A DNA stretch of 64,000 nt from Anniella stebbinsi (GCA_029215795.1 JARDYH010000001.1:9604001-9668000); one strand, 5' to 3'; positions 19,800 through 31,395 are shown, numbered from the stretch's first letter. Numbers and translations are program-made. The notes: generated by a model not told the origin, from the sequence alone.

Positions 19800-20290
19800 T
19801 TAGTGCCCTCTTCAAACTATAATTCCAACAACAACAACAACAACAAAAAACATGAAAGTTAAACGGGTGTGAAATCAATGTAAGCTTCTACTATAGATAT
19901 ACTGGAAATATGTAGTTTTTTTTTTTTAAAAAAGAAGATGCATAGAAGTGAACTTGGATTGGAATTGCAGCAGCCAAGATAGATCAAAAGTACATGCAGA
20001 ATAACTGTACTGTTTGCTTAAAGTTTAATCCACCGCAGTGTATTGGTGTAATATAATGTATCATAGAAAATGCGTTGAGATCCCCGAGGTGGTAGAATGA
20101 GATGGCATTTTTTAAAGGAAAAAAGGAAAAGAAAAAGGAATAGCTGTTGATGAAAAGCGTAGGACAAAGAACACAACTCATTTCCCTAATGTTGAGATAT
20201 ACATGAGGGCCGCAAGTCGGATTTTAAAAATAAAAATGCTGCAATACAGTTATACTGCAATCGGGTACACAGACCATTGCTCCGCCGAGC
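19800..20290. other. unassigned, with short (CAA)n
   Basis: (CAA)n at about 19828-19848 and an A/T run near 19918-19933; otherwise no signal. Confidence 0.3.
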
Positions 20291-20294
20291 TCGG

Positions 20295-20425
20295 TATATA
20301 CCAACTGGCGGCGGCTCTCCAGGCATCAGGCAGGATTCTTTCTTAGCCCTTCCTGGAGATGGCAGGGATCGAACCTGGGACCTTTTGCTTGCAAAGCAGG
20401 TGTTCTGCCGCTGAGCTAAAGCAAT
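20295..20425 (-). mobile_element. tRNA-derived SINE
   Basis: Complement of the SINE head and body. Plus strand reads 'gcggctctccaggcatcaggcaggattctttc', then 'gggatcgaacctgggacctt' (complement of the B box) and 'gcttgcaaagcaggtgttctgccgctgagcta' (complement of the A-box end). 3' body truncated. Confidence 0.8.
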
Positions 20426-20429
20426 CTCA

Positions 20430-20980
20430 GCTGTCATTTCTATTCCTTGGCAATATGTGCTTCCTTACCTTGTGAGTTATTAAATTTAAACTTCTCCCTA
20501 AATGCAGTTGCTGGTCTAATTAACAGTATGATGAAAAGTTCTACCGTCTGCTAGAAGCGGTATAATTAGCCAGGAAATTCTGTCAGCTGTTTCCTTAAAA
20601 AAAAAAAAAAAAAAAGCCGAGAGGGAAAAAAAAGCTTTGTCGTGGAGACAGATATGGCTGGTCGAAGTGGATGTTCATATAGTATTTGAAGAATGGAAGT
20701 CAAAGGCAATGGAAATAATGAAGCATGCAAAAAGATCCTTGCTTGCAGGGGGGCACCAATAGAATGTTGAGGACAAGGGCACACCCAATATGTTTATAAG
20801 GAGCCTCCAGCCAATTGGAAAGCTGATTGGGCTGGTAGCCAATCAGAGCCTGAAAGGTTTCTGAAGTCCTGGAAAGACAGAAATATTCTACTGCATCCTG
20901 GACCTTCTAAGCTTAACAAATACATTTAATTATTTATACACACATATACACACGCATACGTACTTTATGAAATGATATAA
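20430..20980. other. unassigned; possible conserved stretch 20440-20580
   Basis: 20440-20580 is AT-rich with 'gtctaattaacag' and 'ggtataattagcc', both TAATTA-bearing, and no repeat match. An A run of about 19 lies at 20597-20615. Confidence 0.3.
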
Positions 20981-20984
20981 AGCC

Positions 20985-21440
20985 AATGGCCATCGAAATT
21001 ATACCCATAACACCGTTAAAATATACCATCATCAGCAGAACAGAAGATAAAAACCAGTCCAGTAGATTGAAGAAATAAATGAAAGCACCAGTTCATATAA
21101 ACAACATGGCCACTAGCTTTGGTTCCAGAAGGTGCGTTGGCTTGGCTCCAGAAGGAGTCCCATCCAGTACAGAGATCTAGACTCCTAGATTAAAAGGACA
21201 ACCACCATCAGCATTTCGTTGTCTGGAATGAGCTTCAGTTCCACTGCTGCTAACTGCATGAATTTGAGGGCAATCGGGTTGCACTGAACATGGAAAATGG
21301 AGCTGATAACAGCAATGTACTGATGGAACCTTCGTTTACGTCTCCAGATGATCTCTCTCCTAGTGGTTTCATGTAAATGCTAAACAACATAGAGGGACAA
21401 GATGGAATCTTGTGGTTTTCCATGTCTCTAAGGAGACAAA
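20985..21440 (-). pseudogene. L2 LINE reverse-transcriptase remnant
   Basis: Degraded but ordered similarity to the L2 remnant at 58.95-59.28 kb: 'ttgtctggaatgagcttcag' versus 'ttgtctggattgagtttcag', 'gtactgatggaacc' versus 'gtactgatgacaac', and 'ggtttcatgtaaatgctaaacaacatag' versus 'ggtttcatatagatgttgaacagcatgg'. This covers the catalytic and C-terminal palm region, with no open frame left. Confidence 0.75.
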
Positions 21441-21504
21441 GAATAGTATATACTCATAACTGGAACAGAAGTGGTACTGACTGATACACTCTGTTGTTAA
21501 ACAG

Positions 21505-21740
21505 AATGGCCATGTGTCTTACTGTGCAGCCCTCTGTTTGAAGGGTCATCAGAGGGTTGTCCTCAGTTTGATGGCATCCTGTGTTTGAAGGGCTGCCCAG
21601 TCCAAGTCTGGTTTGGTTTATATACATAAAGAATGAGAAGAAAGAAGAGCAGCAAAGGCCTTGGATCTGCCCATCAGCACTTAAGCACCGTGGCAGGAGA
21701 CATAGGGGGCACCCAGGTCACCCAGTCACAGCTTTCCCCA
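21505..21740 (+). repeat. dispersed repeat 'cctctgtttgaaggg' family, longest copy
   Basis: 'agccctctgtttgaagggtcatc', 'cctgtgtttgaagggctgcccagtccaagtctggttt' and 'aggcacccaggtcacccag'-like text match 32410-32560. The word 'tgtttgaag' repeats within the element at roughly 50-bp spacing. Confidence 0.65.
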
Positions 21741-21744
21741 CTAT

Positions 21745-23145
21745 AGAAATGCGCATATTGAAATTATAGTTGTTATTTCTCAATTTGCATCTATATATAT
21801 ACATTAGCACATTCAAAACGTATGCAAAACGAATCCTCTGTTTTCATGATGTATAAATGACCATCCTGCCCTTAAAAATGACACCATGAATGTGGAATAC
21901 TAGTTAGCTCTGGACAGTTCATCCTACATCCTATGCTTTCTTGGATTCTACTTGGATACAACCAGGAAGCGGGGCTATTTCATTCTGGCCTCAGGAATGC
22001 CCTTCATTCCCAGGGAAGACTGCCCACCGCTGGTGCCCGCACTGCAGAGAAATCCGTTCCCTGAAACGTGGCTGTAGATGTCACTGTTTAACTAGCAGAG
22101 CTTTCTGCCGACTGTTCTGCAGTGTTCATTAAACTCGCCTTTAGAGTCTTGCTTTCCCCTGCAATGGGAACAAATGCGTTTCCCAAAGATGGAATCAGCG
22201 GTTTGACAAGAGCATTTGCCTGCAAGAAAACAGCACCCCCCCCTCCACACACACTTTGCAAATCCTCCCAGGCCTTTTGCTGTTTTCGCAATCAATGATT
22301 CCCTCTGTGGAGCTTCAATCCTGCCAGAAGATCTTTGGAAGCTACTGTTTAACCCCCCCCCCAAACCAAACCTGTTACACCCCCCCCTCAAACTCAAGCA
22401 TATTACCTATTAGATACAAAGTTATTTTCCTTCTGTAAAAGGCATCTGTTTTCCAAAACATGTGAGGTGACATGGCTTGCAATTTGCAAGGTGTAGCGAC
22501 ACAGCTCCGGCTGCCACTGGCACCCCACCCCCCTCAACCTTCAAGTGTGCAAAGGGATGAAGCTCACTGCATCTTCCATTTTAAGTTTTCCCAAGCAATG
22601 GATGCTCTCCATGGTGGATGTTCTCCATGGTGGGCACTCAAACATTTTCATTTTCATCACTAGAGCGGTTGCTGCCTCGCCTATTCAGGGTGCAGAGGAT
22701 GACAGGATGCATGGTTAAAACCGCACAGGGACAGGTGAATGAACCACCGAGAGGATGGGTGAGTAGGGGAACAATGGGGCATGGTGTGGTTCTACGATCG
22801 TGTGCTGGGCCCTCTTGTCATGGTTCCAGTACCCCTCCCCTCTCTGTGGTTCCCATACCCACCCACCCATCCTTGCACATCTGAACAGGCCTGTGTCTCT
22901 CTTTCTCTCTCTCTTGCCTATGTAATGGAATTCAAAATAAACTGAACAAGCTCCCTTTGAAACTATGTTGTACCTGCATTTTAATGCAAGAAACTGTGAG
23001 CAAACCATTTTTCTTTTTTCTGTGGTCTCTCTCTCTTTTAGCCTTGTGTGTGGATGTGGAGCTGGTAAATGCTCATTCTGTTCTGCCTTTTGTTTTTACT
23101 CTGCTAGCTCCCTTTCTGACAAGACACAGCAACACCATATAAACT
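21745..23145. other. unassigned
   Basis: No gene or repeat family recognised. 22603-22635 duplicates 'tctccatggtgg'. C/A-rich homopolymeric stretches lie at 22235-22252 and 22350-22390. CT-rich stretches lie at 22895-22915 and 23026-23038. Confidence 0.3.
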
Positions 23146-23149
23146 CATC

Positions 23150-23290
23150 AGAACCTGGGATCTTCTGCATACAAAGGAGGTGCTCTACCACTGAGCCATA
23201 GGTTTTCCCACCATAGGGAACTGCCTTATTCCTAGTCAGTCCATCGGTCCATCTATCTCAATATTGTGTCCACAAGAGTTTGGCAGACTT
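23150..23290 (-). mobile_element. tRNA SINE fragments, two adjacent
   Basis: 23150-23203 holds the complement of the tRNA-like head ('gaacctgggatcttctgc' and 'ggtgctctaccactgagcc'). 23210-23285 holds the complement of the SINE 3' end ('ggaactgccttattcctagtcagtccatcggtcc'). The order is that of two truncated copies placed end to end, or one rearranged copy. Confidence 0.65.
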
Positions 23291-23294
23291 CAGG

Positions 23295-24270
23295 CTTGCA
23301 AAGATCTAGTTTTTTTTGTTTTTACTAGAACCCTGAGATTCACCCAATGGAGCCTGGTGCAAAAGACATTACCTTTGAATTAAAGAATTCTGAATGTATG
23401 TTGAATAGAGCACCAAACCTGAATACAGCTCACCGTCCTTCAACATGAAAACTCATTGCTGCTGAAGCAACTATTTCCTGTGTCAATCTGCTCCCGCTAG
23501 TATGCCCTGCTGCACAGCACCCTCAGTGCTGGAAAGAGATGGACCATGCAAAAACGAAGAATATTCCTGGGCTGCTTTGGATCTTCTGTTTAAAGTGGGA
23601 TCGTTAGCAGTGTTAAGGCGGTGGGCCCTCTGCAGGACAAAGGCAAATGCCCATTCGAGCCGCCTTCTGGAGCCCACCCTGAAAAGTACATAGGATTATA
23701 GTGGTAGGTTTTTCCTTCAGGCAGGGATGAGGACTTAAGGGGTTAAGTTGCTGAACACCGAGATGTGAATATTGGGCTGGATGGTGCCAGAACTGTTTAT
23801 AAGATGGCCAACCCTGACCACATACCGCAAGTTATAAAAGGCAGAACCCGTGAGAGCTTGCCAGAGATCTTTTCTCATTACATATGTTTTCTGTTTTCTA
23901 AGCATCCACTGAAATACAACCTGTCTCACTGGCAGCCTAAAGTGAATTGAACTTGGTGTCTTTCCTTCATTTGCCATTCAAGCCCTGTCGTTGGTGACAG
24001 ATGGGATCAGATGGCCCAAGACTTATGGGCCAAGTGCTTGGTTGAGCACAAGAGACATCACAGCAAGGATGTTTTCCCAGCGTCATGCAGGCCCTTTGAT
24101 ATACAGCAATAACTCGGCAGAAAAACCAGTAGAGCACAGCAGAGTGGATTCCCCCCCCATACCAATAATGGGGGCGACTTAAACATTGTCCCCCCACCCC
24201 ACAAAAAAGGAAATGCATCACCCCAAAAGAGAACAAAAGTGAACACAGGTTTGCATAAAATCTGCAATAT
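23295..24270. other. unassigned
   Basis: No domain-bearing frame and no repeat matched with confidence. Confidence 0.3.
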
Positions 24271-24272
24271 GC

Positions 24273-24480
24273 GATTGATTGATTGCATTTTTATACTGTC
24301 CAATAGCCGACGCTTAATTTGCAACAACTGAAACCATAAAATCCAACACGATAAAGCATTTTTTTGAAAAGAAAAAATTAAATCTGCAGTAAAAATCAGC
24401 AGCTGTGTAAAGATTTAAAAATACAACGAGAGATTAAAAACGAACCAAAACTAAAGAATTAAAAGGCCTGGGAGAAAGGA
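24273..24480 (-). mobile_element. L2 LINE 3' tail
   Basis: Plus strand 'gattgattgcatttttatactgtccaatagccgac', followed by AT-rich sequence and 'aattaaaaggcctgggagaaagg', parallels 58.15-58.38 kb. Strongly degraded. Confidence 0.65.
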
Positions 24481-24699
24481 CTGCCATGTTGCACAGTGGT
24501 GAGGCCTGGGAGGGAGAAGGAAAGATTGCACACAGCGGAAGTCATTGCTGTAGCGGGGCTTCTGCCACTGCCGCTCACCACCACCGCCATTATGTGCAAA
24601 CCCTTCATGCTCTCCTTGCCAGATGCTTTTTTGAAAGTGCTGCTGAGTAATTCAGTCCTTCTTACTTGTGAGTGGACATGTAGAGGCTTGGTATTCGGC

Positions 24700-25252
24700 T
24701 GTCGTGGTTCTCTAAGCCCTCCTGCAGGAGTGCGAGACAATAAAGAGGTCTGCCAAGGAATCTTCAAAGCTTTATTCACTAAATAAACATCTCCTTGCAC
24801 TTCAAAAGCGTTTAAATTTAGGAACCTTCCTTTAACTAAGCGAGACAATTGTTCTTTCAACAAAGGCGGTGGTCTTTTCTCTTGAGTCCCTTTCATTCCA
24901 AGGAGGATTTCTTTGAAGAAGCTTTTGGTGAGAGGCTAGCTGAGCTGACTGCCTCTTGCCTACTTTTAGCTCCACCCGTTGAACTTACGGCACACTCTGG
25001 GATCGGTCAGCTTTGAAGTCCCCTCCCCATCAAAGGATTCTTGATTTCCCATAGACTGTGTGTTATTCATGTTCTCACTGATAAGGTCTTGTGAAGATTC
25101 ATCCCTGGTGGGCGAAGAGCCTGGGAGAATCGCCACTTCCTGTGCTAGGTGGGTTATTTCTAATCCTGTGTCTTTGCTTCAGAACCTGATTCTGATGGAT
25201 AGCCTGAAACTCTTTCCCCCACACCAAGGGGAACAGGCTTACTATTAGAAAA
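24700..25252 (-). mobile_element. solo-LTR-like element (LTR family A)
   Basis: Reverse complement matches 59834-60398 through most of its length: 'aaagagtttcaggctatcc', 'ctgaccgatcccagagtgtgccgtaagtt', 'gaggcagtcagctcagctagcctctca' and 'aaggaggttcct'-type blocks. It carries AATAAAG, a possible polyadenylation signal, near its 3' end. The 3' border is tgtcgtgg on the plus strand at 24700. No internal retroviral or gypsy genes are present, and flanks do not show a clean duplication in this older copy. Confidence 0.65.
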
Positions 25253-25254
25253 TG

Positions 25255-25840
25255 CCACTGGCAGTCCTCCTTACCTCTGAGTACAGATGCTTTTGGCCCC
25301 ACCCACGGATGGAATGTGTCTCCCCGAAACTTTTCCCGGGTTGGAATCCTTCCACTGAGTAGAAAAAGGTATCCTGCTGCACACAGTGGATAAAGTACTT
25401 CTGTTGTGACGCTACATCTTTGGCTGTCATCAAAGGACAGCCCGCTTTCCGACATGAGAGGGAACATTTCCAGAAGCCGCAACATTTTGCTCTTTCCTTT
25501 ACCAGAGCCGGGCTTCCCAAATCTAATTGCTTGCCTTCAAAGAGAAGTGACTTGCTTTTAAACTCCAGCCAAGCACGATTATGGGGCTGAACGTTCTATG
25601 CTCAAACGACACATTTCATTTGCCCATTGGATGCTGCTGTCCTGGTTTTTGATCAATTATAGAGGCTGCAGCACAGAGCTGGGCCAAGGGCTATAAAACA
25701 GCGGTACACCATAAACACCCACACACCCATACACACACCGCTTACTCATTTTCATTTCATGTCACTTGATGCTGAGAGATATACAGCATGGGGAATAAAG
25801 GTTAACTCAAGATCAGAACCTTCAGGAATTCAGCAATGTT
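25255..25840. other. unassigned
   Basis: No repeat or gene recognised. A CA-rich stretch lies at 25715-25740. Confidence 0.3.
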
Positions 25841-25844
25841 CTGA

Positions 25845-26060
25845 TCAGGGCTAGCATCAAGGGTAGGCCTGGATGGGCACCTGCTGAGGGCCATGGCCCA
25901 GCAGGGGTACACTGGCAAGAGCCCCCTGGAGTCACTCCACCATTGCAACCTGGTTGTTCACCTGCCCCTTGTTCTGGTCCAGACAGTGGTGGCGACGGAG
26001 AGAAGGAACAGCAGCAGCTGCTGCTGCCTACTTGCTCACTGGCTCTCTGCGTATCGAGCA
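25845..26060 (-). mobile_element. hAT-like repeat, same family as 1053-1879
   Basis: Reverse complement shares blocks with 1640-1815: 'cctacccttgatgctagccctg', 'gtgactccagggggctcttgcc' and 'ggtgaacaaccaggttgcaatgg'. Left half only. Confidence 0.55.
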
Positions 26061-26138
26061 AGCAAGTGGCAAACCATGATGAGAAAGTGGGATAAGGAGC
26101 AAGAGCAGCTGGTGGCAATGGTCATGAACAGGTGGATT

Positions 26139-26372
26139 CTTTGGCTGAATTCAGACAACACAATAAGCAACTGGGGGGCAGGAAACAATTGTCAGTTGTA
26201 TTGACTATCGCGTTGTCCGAATGCTGCCATAGTCAACTCAGCGCTGATCCTAATCCCCAACACAGTTGATTATTTCTTACCATGTTGTGTGGGGAGTACC
26301 CCCTAGATGAACAACTGTAAAGTTGATTATTACCCTACCATTGACTATCGTGTTGTCCGAATTCAGCCACTG
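26139..26372. mobile_element. MITE, CAGTGGCTCAATTCGG family, inverted copy
   Basis: Runs from 'ctttggctgaattcag' to 'gaattcagccactg'. It is the reverse complement of the element at 26407-26640, with about 90% identity by eye, and contains the same subterminal palindrome. No target duplication recognisable. Confidence 0.85.
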
Positions 26373-26406
26373 TCTTGCGAAAGGGCCCTCAGAATCCCAG
26401 AGCTGA

Positions 26407-26640
26407 CATTGGCTCAATTCGGACGACACGATAGTCAATGGTGGGGTAATAATAAACTTTACAGTTGTTCAATTAGGAGGTACTCCCCACACAACATGGT
26501 AATAAATAATCAACTGTGGTGTGGATTAGGATCAGCGCTGAGTTGACTATGGCAGCATTCGGATAACATGATAGTCAGAACAACTGACGATTGTTTTCCC
26601 CACACCAGTTGTTTATTGTGTTGACTGAATTGAGCCACTG
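26407..26640. mobile_element. MITE, CAGTGGCTCAATTCGG family, forward copy
   Basis: Same orientation as 16214-16448 and nearly the same length (234 and 235 bp). Internal words 'ggtactccccacacaacatgg' and 'aggatcagcgctgagttgactatgg' are shared by all three. Together with 26139-26372 it forms a 502-bp inverted repeat with a 34-bp spacer. Confidence 0.88.
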
Positions 26641-26736
26641 ACTATAATTTGAATAGAAATCCATCTCACCAAAGAGAGGGATACGGTGGCCGGTTGGCAC
26701 TTGTTCAGTCCAGGTGCCAACTGTTGATGGGCAGGT

Positions 26737-27232
26737 TGTTTGTTTATTTATTAAAACATTTTTATCCAGCCCTATATCACAAGGATCTCAGGGCAGCATT
26801 CAGGTAAAATCATGCATATAAAATAGAATAAATATACAGTTCTAAAACAAGGTTAATATATTAAAACCAGCATGATATTTTAAAACAGTAAAATCCAATT
26901 AAAACAGGACAATGTTCAGAGTGGTGGATTTAGCCATCAAAGGCTTTGTTAAAAAGCCATCTCTGAACCTGGCGCCAAAATGAATCCAGTGCCGGTGCCA
27001 GTCGGGCCTCCAGGGGGAGGGCATTCTACAGCCGGGGTGCCACAACAGAGAAAGCCCTCTCCCATGTCCCACCATAGCTTGCGTTAGTGGGGCATGAAGA
27101 AGGGCTCCTTCAACAAATCTCAGGTCTCGGGCAGGCAGATATAGGGAGAGGTACTCCCTTAAGTATCGAGGTTCCAAGCCATTTAAGGCTTTAAATGTTG
27201 TTACCAACACCTTGAATTCCGACACCTGGACT
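26737..27232 (-). pseudogene. L2 LINE 3' end with ORF2 C-terminus
   Basis: On the minus strand the frame ending near 26899 starts FKVLVTTFKALNGLEPRYLREYL, the same segment as FKVLVLTFKALNGLGSGYL at 10.6 kb. It then loses frame before the RRAF..LWN..LP block (complement of 'gccacaacagagaaagccctctccc'). The 3' tail at 26737-26800 reads 'tttatttattaaaacatttttatcc' on the plus strand. Confidence 0.85.
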
Positions 27233-27242
27233 GTTCCTTCTT

Positions 27243-27325
27243 AGGATTGCTTATCTTTAAACCAAGCTTGGACTGGGCAGCCCTTCAAATAGAGGATGCC
27301 ATCAGGTAGAGGACCGTCCTCTGGT
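27243..27325 (-). repeat. dispersed repeat 'cctctgtttgaaggg' family
   Basis: 'ttatctttaaaccaagcttggactgggcagcccttcaaatagagg' is almost identical to 19522-19572. Confidence 0.7.
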
Positions 27326-27428
27326 AAACTTCAATCTGGAATCATGTTCACTACGTAAGGCATAATGACATTAGGACCAAGTGCAGGATCCGGGGACAGA
27401 TTTATAGCTACAATCTCTAGGCTGTGAC

Positions 27429-27810
27429 TAGAGATGTCGGAGAAATCCACCGCAGAATCAAATGAGTTCTGCAGAATTCTGCAGAATTGCGAACTGGGTT
27501 GGCTTGCTTTCCTGAATTTTACACAAATTTAGTTATAGAAGAATATGTAACTTTTTTAAAAAAATAACCACTGCCTGAAAATCTGCATGTATGCATAGGC
27601 TAAAGCATGAAAATTCACACGGGATTTTCTTGTTTCCATAGGTGCAAATTTTTCACAAATTTGGGACATTGGAAGTAACCTGATTCTGCAATGACAGAAT
27701 GAAAGGCACCCTGCGATCCGCGAAACACGGATGGAATCCCAAGTCAGTGTGCTTTAGGAATGCAACGTAAAGTTGTGCAGGGATTCTCTAGTTGTGAGTC
27801 AGCATCTCTA
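27429..27810. mobile_element. putative hAT-like element, TAGAGATG ends
   Basis: Left 'tagagatgtcgg' and right 'cagcatctcta' are short inverted ends. Flanks gctgtgac and ctgatcac are similar only with an indel. The interior 'ttctgcagaattctgcagaattgcg' and 'aaatttttcacaaattt' are locally palindromic. No second copy seen. Confidence 0.35.
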
Positions 27811-27857
27811 CTGATCACACGGAATTCCAGAACAAAATCCCCCTTCATCCCATGATC

Positions 27858-27858
<1 letters not shown>

Positions 27859-27914
<56 letters not shown>
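27859..27914. repeat. (ATCT)n microsatellite
   Basis: About 14 uninterrupted copies of the 4-mer; a typical highly polymorphic vertebrate tetranucleotide. Confidence 0.97.
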
Positions 27915-28415
27915 GAAGATATTACTTTTTGATATCTTCTTGTTTTAAAAAAAGACCTCAGATTTGCAAAGGCTGTTTTTCCATCATTAGTTGGTTCTCC
28001 TGCCTTTCCCCCCTTCTCCTAGTCACCTTCTTCTTCTCTTTGCTCTCTTTAATCTTTGACCACAGTTAGTGGGATGCAAGACCTTAACTGAGTCTCCATG
28101 GAGATAAGTGTACATTTTTGTAACCTGGTAGTTATTCCAAATGATTAGCCGTAGCAGGCAGTTCATCTGAGCTTCCCTGCATTGATGCAATCCATATGCC
28201 ATTAAAAAGAATCCTGTACGGGGAGATCTGGCTATCCTGCAGTTTACATTTAAACACTTGGTAAACTCCTGGCTGCTAGTACCCCAATAGCAGTTGTCTT
28301 TTTGACATAGGACGAACATGAAGATATTACATTTTCCACATGCATGTTCATCGGTAAGGGAATGTTACCCTTAACACTGTGAGCAGAAGGATTTAACAAT
28401 TATAATTATCTCCAG
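27915..28415. other. unassigned
   Basis: No repeat family or exon recognised. Confidence 0.3.
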
Positions 28416-28419
28416 GGTT

Positions 28420-28670
28420 ACCCAGGGGGGCACGCCCTCCCCCGACTACTGATCGTTGGGTGATTTCCAGGCTTTTGTGCAGTTTCCCCCCATTCTAAAA
28501 GGTTGAAATAGCAGTAAGAGCTTTAAGCTGCAGTATGCTGTTGGTGTTTTGGCACTGCCCCTTTAGCCTCTGGCTCCGCCCACCACTGAGATATGGCCCC
28601 TGAAATCTTCTCTGAAACACATTCTAGCCTTCAGACTGAAAGAGGCTCAACACGCCTACTTCAGAGTATT
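28420..28670. mobile_element. hAT-like repeat, same family as 8286-8688
   Basis: Shares 'cttttgtgcagtttccccccattctaaaaggttg', 'ctctggctccgcccaccactgag' and 'gactgaaagaggctcaac' in the same order as the 8.4-8.67 kb copy. Confidence 0.65.
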
Positions 28671-28844
28671 CAAAGTGCTCCACTTATGCTATCTCAGTTG
28701 ATCTTACAACAACACACGCTTGTCATCACTATAATGTGGAAGAGGAGGCTGAGAGGATAGCAGCTCGCCAAAGGCCAAAGGCCATCTATTAAGTTTTTGG
28801 CAGAGGAGGAACTGAAACAGAGATTTCCCCAGCGAATTGCTTCA

Positions 28845-29058
28845 TCTCTTACATGTCCACTCAGAAGAAAGTCCCATTCATTTCAATGGAGCTTCCGCCC
28901 AGGTAAGTGCCTGAGGAAACTGGATGGGAGGCTGCTGTTGCACTCTTGTCCTGCTTGTGGGTGTCCCATGGGCAGCTGTTTGGCCCCTGTGTGAACAGAA
29001 TGCTGGACTTAGATGGACCCCTGGCCTGATCCAGCAGGGCTCTTCTTATGTACTTAAC
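28845..29058 (+). mobile_element. CR1-type 3' end fragment preceded by a short repeat
   Basis: 28925-29056 reads 'ctggatgggaggctgctgttgcac ... tgtcctgcttgtgggt ... gaacagaatgctggactta ... gatccagcagggctcttcttatg', the 3' end of the CR1-type family that ends in a ttcttatg octamer. 28845-28905 carries the 'actcagaagaaagtcccattcatttcaatgg' short repeat. Confidence 0.8.
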
Positions 29059-29084
29059 TATGCTGCCGTAGATCATATAGACTA

Positions 29085-29235
29085 GGGCATCATGTCCCAA
29101 CCAGGTTCCCTCCAGATGTTTGGGTCTCCATTTCCCATCATCCCTGACTATGGACCATGCTGGATGAGGATGATGGGAGTTGTAGACCAAAACATTTGGA
29201 CAGTATCAGGTTGGGCAAGGAGGGAGGCCTAGGTC
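29085..29235. mobile_element. palindromic hAT-like element
   Basis: 'ccaaccaggttccctccagatgtttgg' is mirrored by 'ccaaaacatttggacagtatcaggttggg', and 'ctccatttcccatcatcc' by 'gatgatgggagttgtag'. Family of 'gactacaactcccatcatcc' elements. Confidence 0.65.
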
Positions 29236-29565
29236 TTGTCTCCTATCTTACTGTCCTTTACTTTTCTTTTTGCAAATAAGATGATGATTTCTAGATCCAC
29301 CTCCAAAATACCAGGAATGAGGCTGCCCTAGTCTATATGAACTATAGCACCATGAAAGCCTCATGATCCCCCCTTTACTCTGATATAAAATGGCATTTTC
29401 TTCCTCAGTCAATGCGCCATTTGTAATTTTGTATGTCAATGAATGACTCACGGCTCCATTCCGTACTAAACATACTTTGACAGGGCGTGAAGGTCTTGAT
29501 TTTTCTCCTTACCGAAATCAAGTGGAAGTTGGATGATGATTTCCCAAGAGGATATTTTTCTCCCT
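29236..29565. other. unassigned
   Basis: No repeat or gene assigned. Confidence 0.3.
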
Positions 29566-29568
29566 CTC

Positions 29569-29946
29569 TCATAAGACTAGAAACCAGGGTCATCTCATGA
29601 AGCTGATTCAGGACAGATGAAAGGAAGGCTTCACACACCACATAGTTAAACTACGGAATTCGCTACCACAAGATGTAGTGATGGCCACCAATTTGGATGG
29701 CTTTAAAAGGGGGTTGGACAACTTCATGGAGAAGGCTGTCAATGGCTATTAGACCTGATGGCTACCTCCAATATCAGCGACAATATGTACACCAGTTGCT
29801 GGGGAACATGGGTGGGAGGGTGCTGTTTCACTTATGTCCTGCTTGTGGGTTCTTGGTTGACAGCTGGTTGGTCACTGTGTGAACAGAATGCTGGACTAGA
29901 TGGGCTGTTGGTCTGATCCAGCAAGGTTCTTCTTATGTTCTTATGA
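29569..29946 (+). pseudogene. CR1-type LINE 3' end
   Basis: Longest plus-strand copy of this family: 'gattcaggacagatgaaaggaaggcttcacacacc', then 'ttcgctaccacaagatgtagtgatggcc', the complement-sense of the WNSLPQDVVMA-type ORF2 C-terminus with frame breaks. It ends with 'gatccagcaaggttcttcttatgttcttatga', the tandem octamer tail. Confidence 0.88.
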
Positions 29947-29949
29947 AGA

Positions 29950-31390
29950 AGGATCAATCCAAGCCCAACTGATGTACCTTATGGATCAGCAGGAATTTGA
30001 ACCCAGACCACCGCCAATCCTGGTCTCGCACTCCGTCCACCATGTGTATCCTGGTATATTGCCTCCTCAGGGGAGTACCGTCTCATCTTAGAAACACTTC
30101 CCAGTGCTGAAGTTACTTCTGCACCTTGGGATCTCAAAATACTCCTGACCTTTGCTCTGCCATGTTCTGATTCCCTCTGTCTGATGCGGTCATGTTAGCA
30201 AGTCTGCTGGAACTTGACTTGTTAAGGGAAGGACGGTGGATCAGTATCAGCAGCATTAATCATTGCCTGGGAGCAACTTGAAAAGGGCAGAGAAGAACTG
30301 ACACACCACTGAGAGCATCCTTGTTATAGCTCAATTTTGGTGCGCTTTGCGCAGAAGGGAACAGTCTGCTCAGCCGCGCATAGGATGGAAACAGAGGGCT
30401 CCTTTTGGAACTCTTGACATCTTTCCACTTAGGGCGCCTGGCACCTGCTCCTTTCTAGGGGATCTGCTTCGGGTGAGGGCTGTCTGAACATTAAAAAGTA
30501 AATGCAGTCTTCACCAAGGAACAACTGAATTCTGTGACTGGTATCAAGCATGCTCTTTCACAGGGCTTGCCCTTCACATATTAGGCAAGTGGCAGGAGCT
30601 GCTGGGTCTCGAACAGAGGTGAAAAACCTCTTCCCTCAACAACAACCCACACTCCACCACAGAGTGTGGGTTGCCATGTTGTGCGAACAGCAAACGAATC
30701 TGAACTAAATACCACTGCCTTGCATTAAAAAAAGGGGCTTGATTCCCTGTTAATGTCTGTGGACTAGCTGAGAAGATGGTCAAGTGGTGAGTCAGGTTTG
30801 ATCCCTCCCCCCAAATATGTTTATGCCTCTCAGGGACTAATATATTCAACAACAACAATTTCCTACAATGGAATATCAGCCTTGAGTGATCTCCTGGAAG
30901 CGCATAATGGACAGAGGGCAATATTTGTTCAAGAGGGTGTTGACATTTGTCAAAAGCAATGGCGAGAACGGGAGAGAGAGGGTGTGTGTATATATATGTA
31001 TAAAATCTACACCACTTGTGAAGAGCAGTGACATGTTCTAATGAGATTCTGAAATACCAGCCTTATAAATATTAATAGGACAAAGGTTTTCAACACATTC
31101 CAATTTTTTTTAATTTTTTTTGGTCATTTACCATTATATACAGTTTCATTCGTATGAACTGTCTTGTAGGTTTGATCCGCTGTCTCTGATTAAAGTGGCG
31201 ATGGGGGTGGGTGGGGGTGCGAGTATTCAGAGTTAAACCTCAAACCTTTTGGGGTATCACTCCTGTAAGCTGTACGTTTGATAAATCTATCACAGCTCAG
31301 CCTCCATCTGGATATCGCCCAGCAGGGAGAAAGCTCATAGCTGCTTTAGCCTGGGTGTCCCAAGATTCTGACAGCTGGACCACACTTCCC
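29950..31390. other. unassigned, no gene seen
   Basis: About 1.4 kb without recognised repeats or domains. (GTGTAT)-like low complexity at 30983-31001. Confidence 0.3.
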
Positions 31391-31395
31391 CCTCA

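Noticed and set aside
24459..24896. 145-codon minus-strand frame
   Set aside because: It crosses the border between a LTR-like element and an L2 tail region, and has no gag or pol feature.
26407..26640. 8-bp target duplication for the paired MITEs
   Set aside because: Flanks agagctga and actataat do not match; the pair may have been rearranged after insertion.
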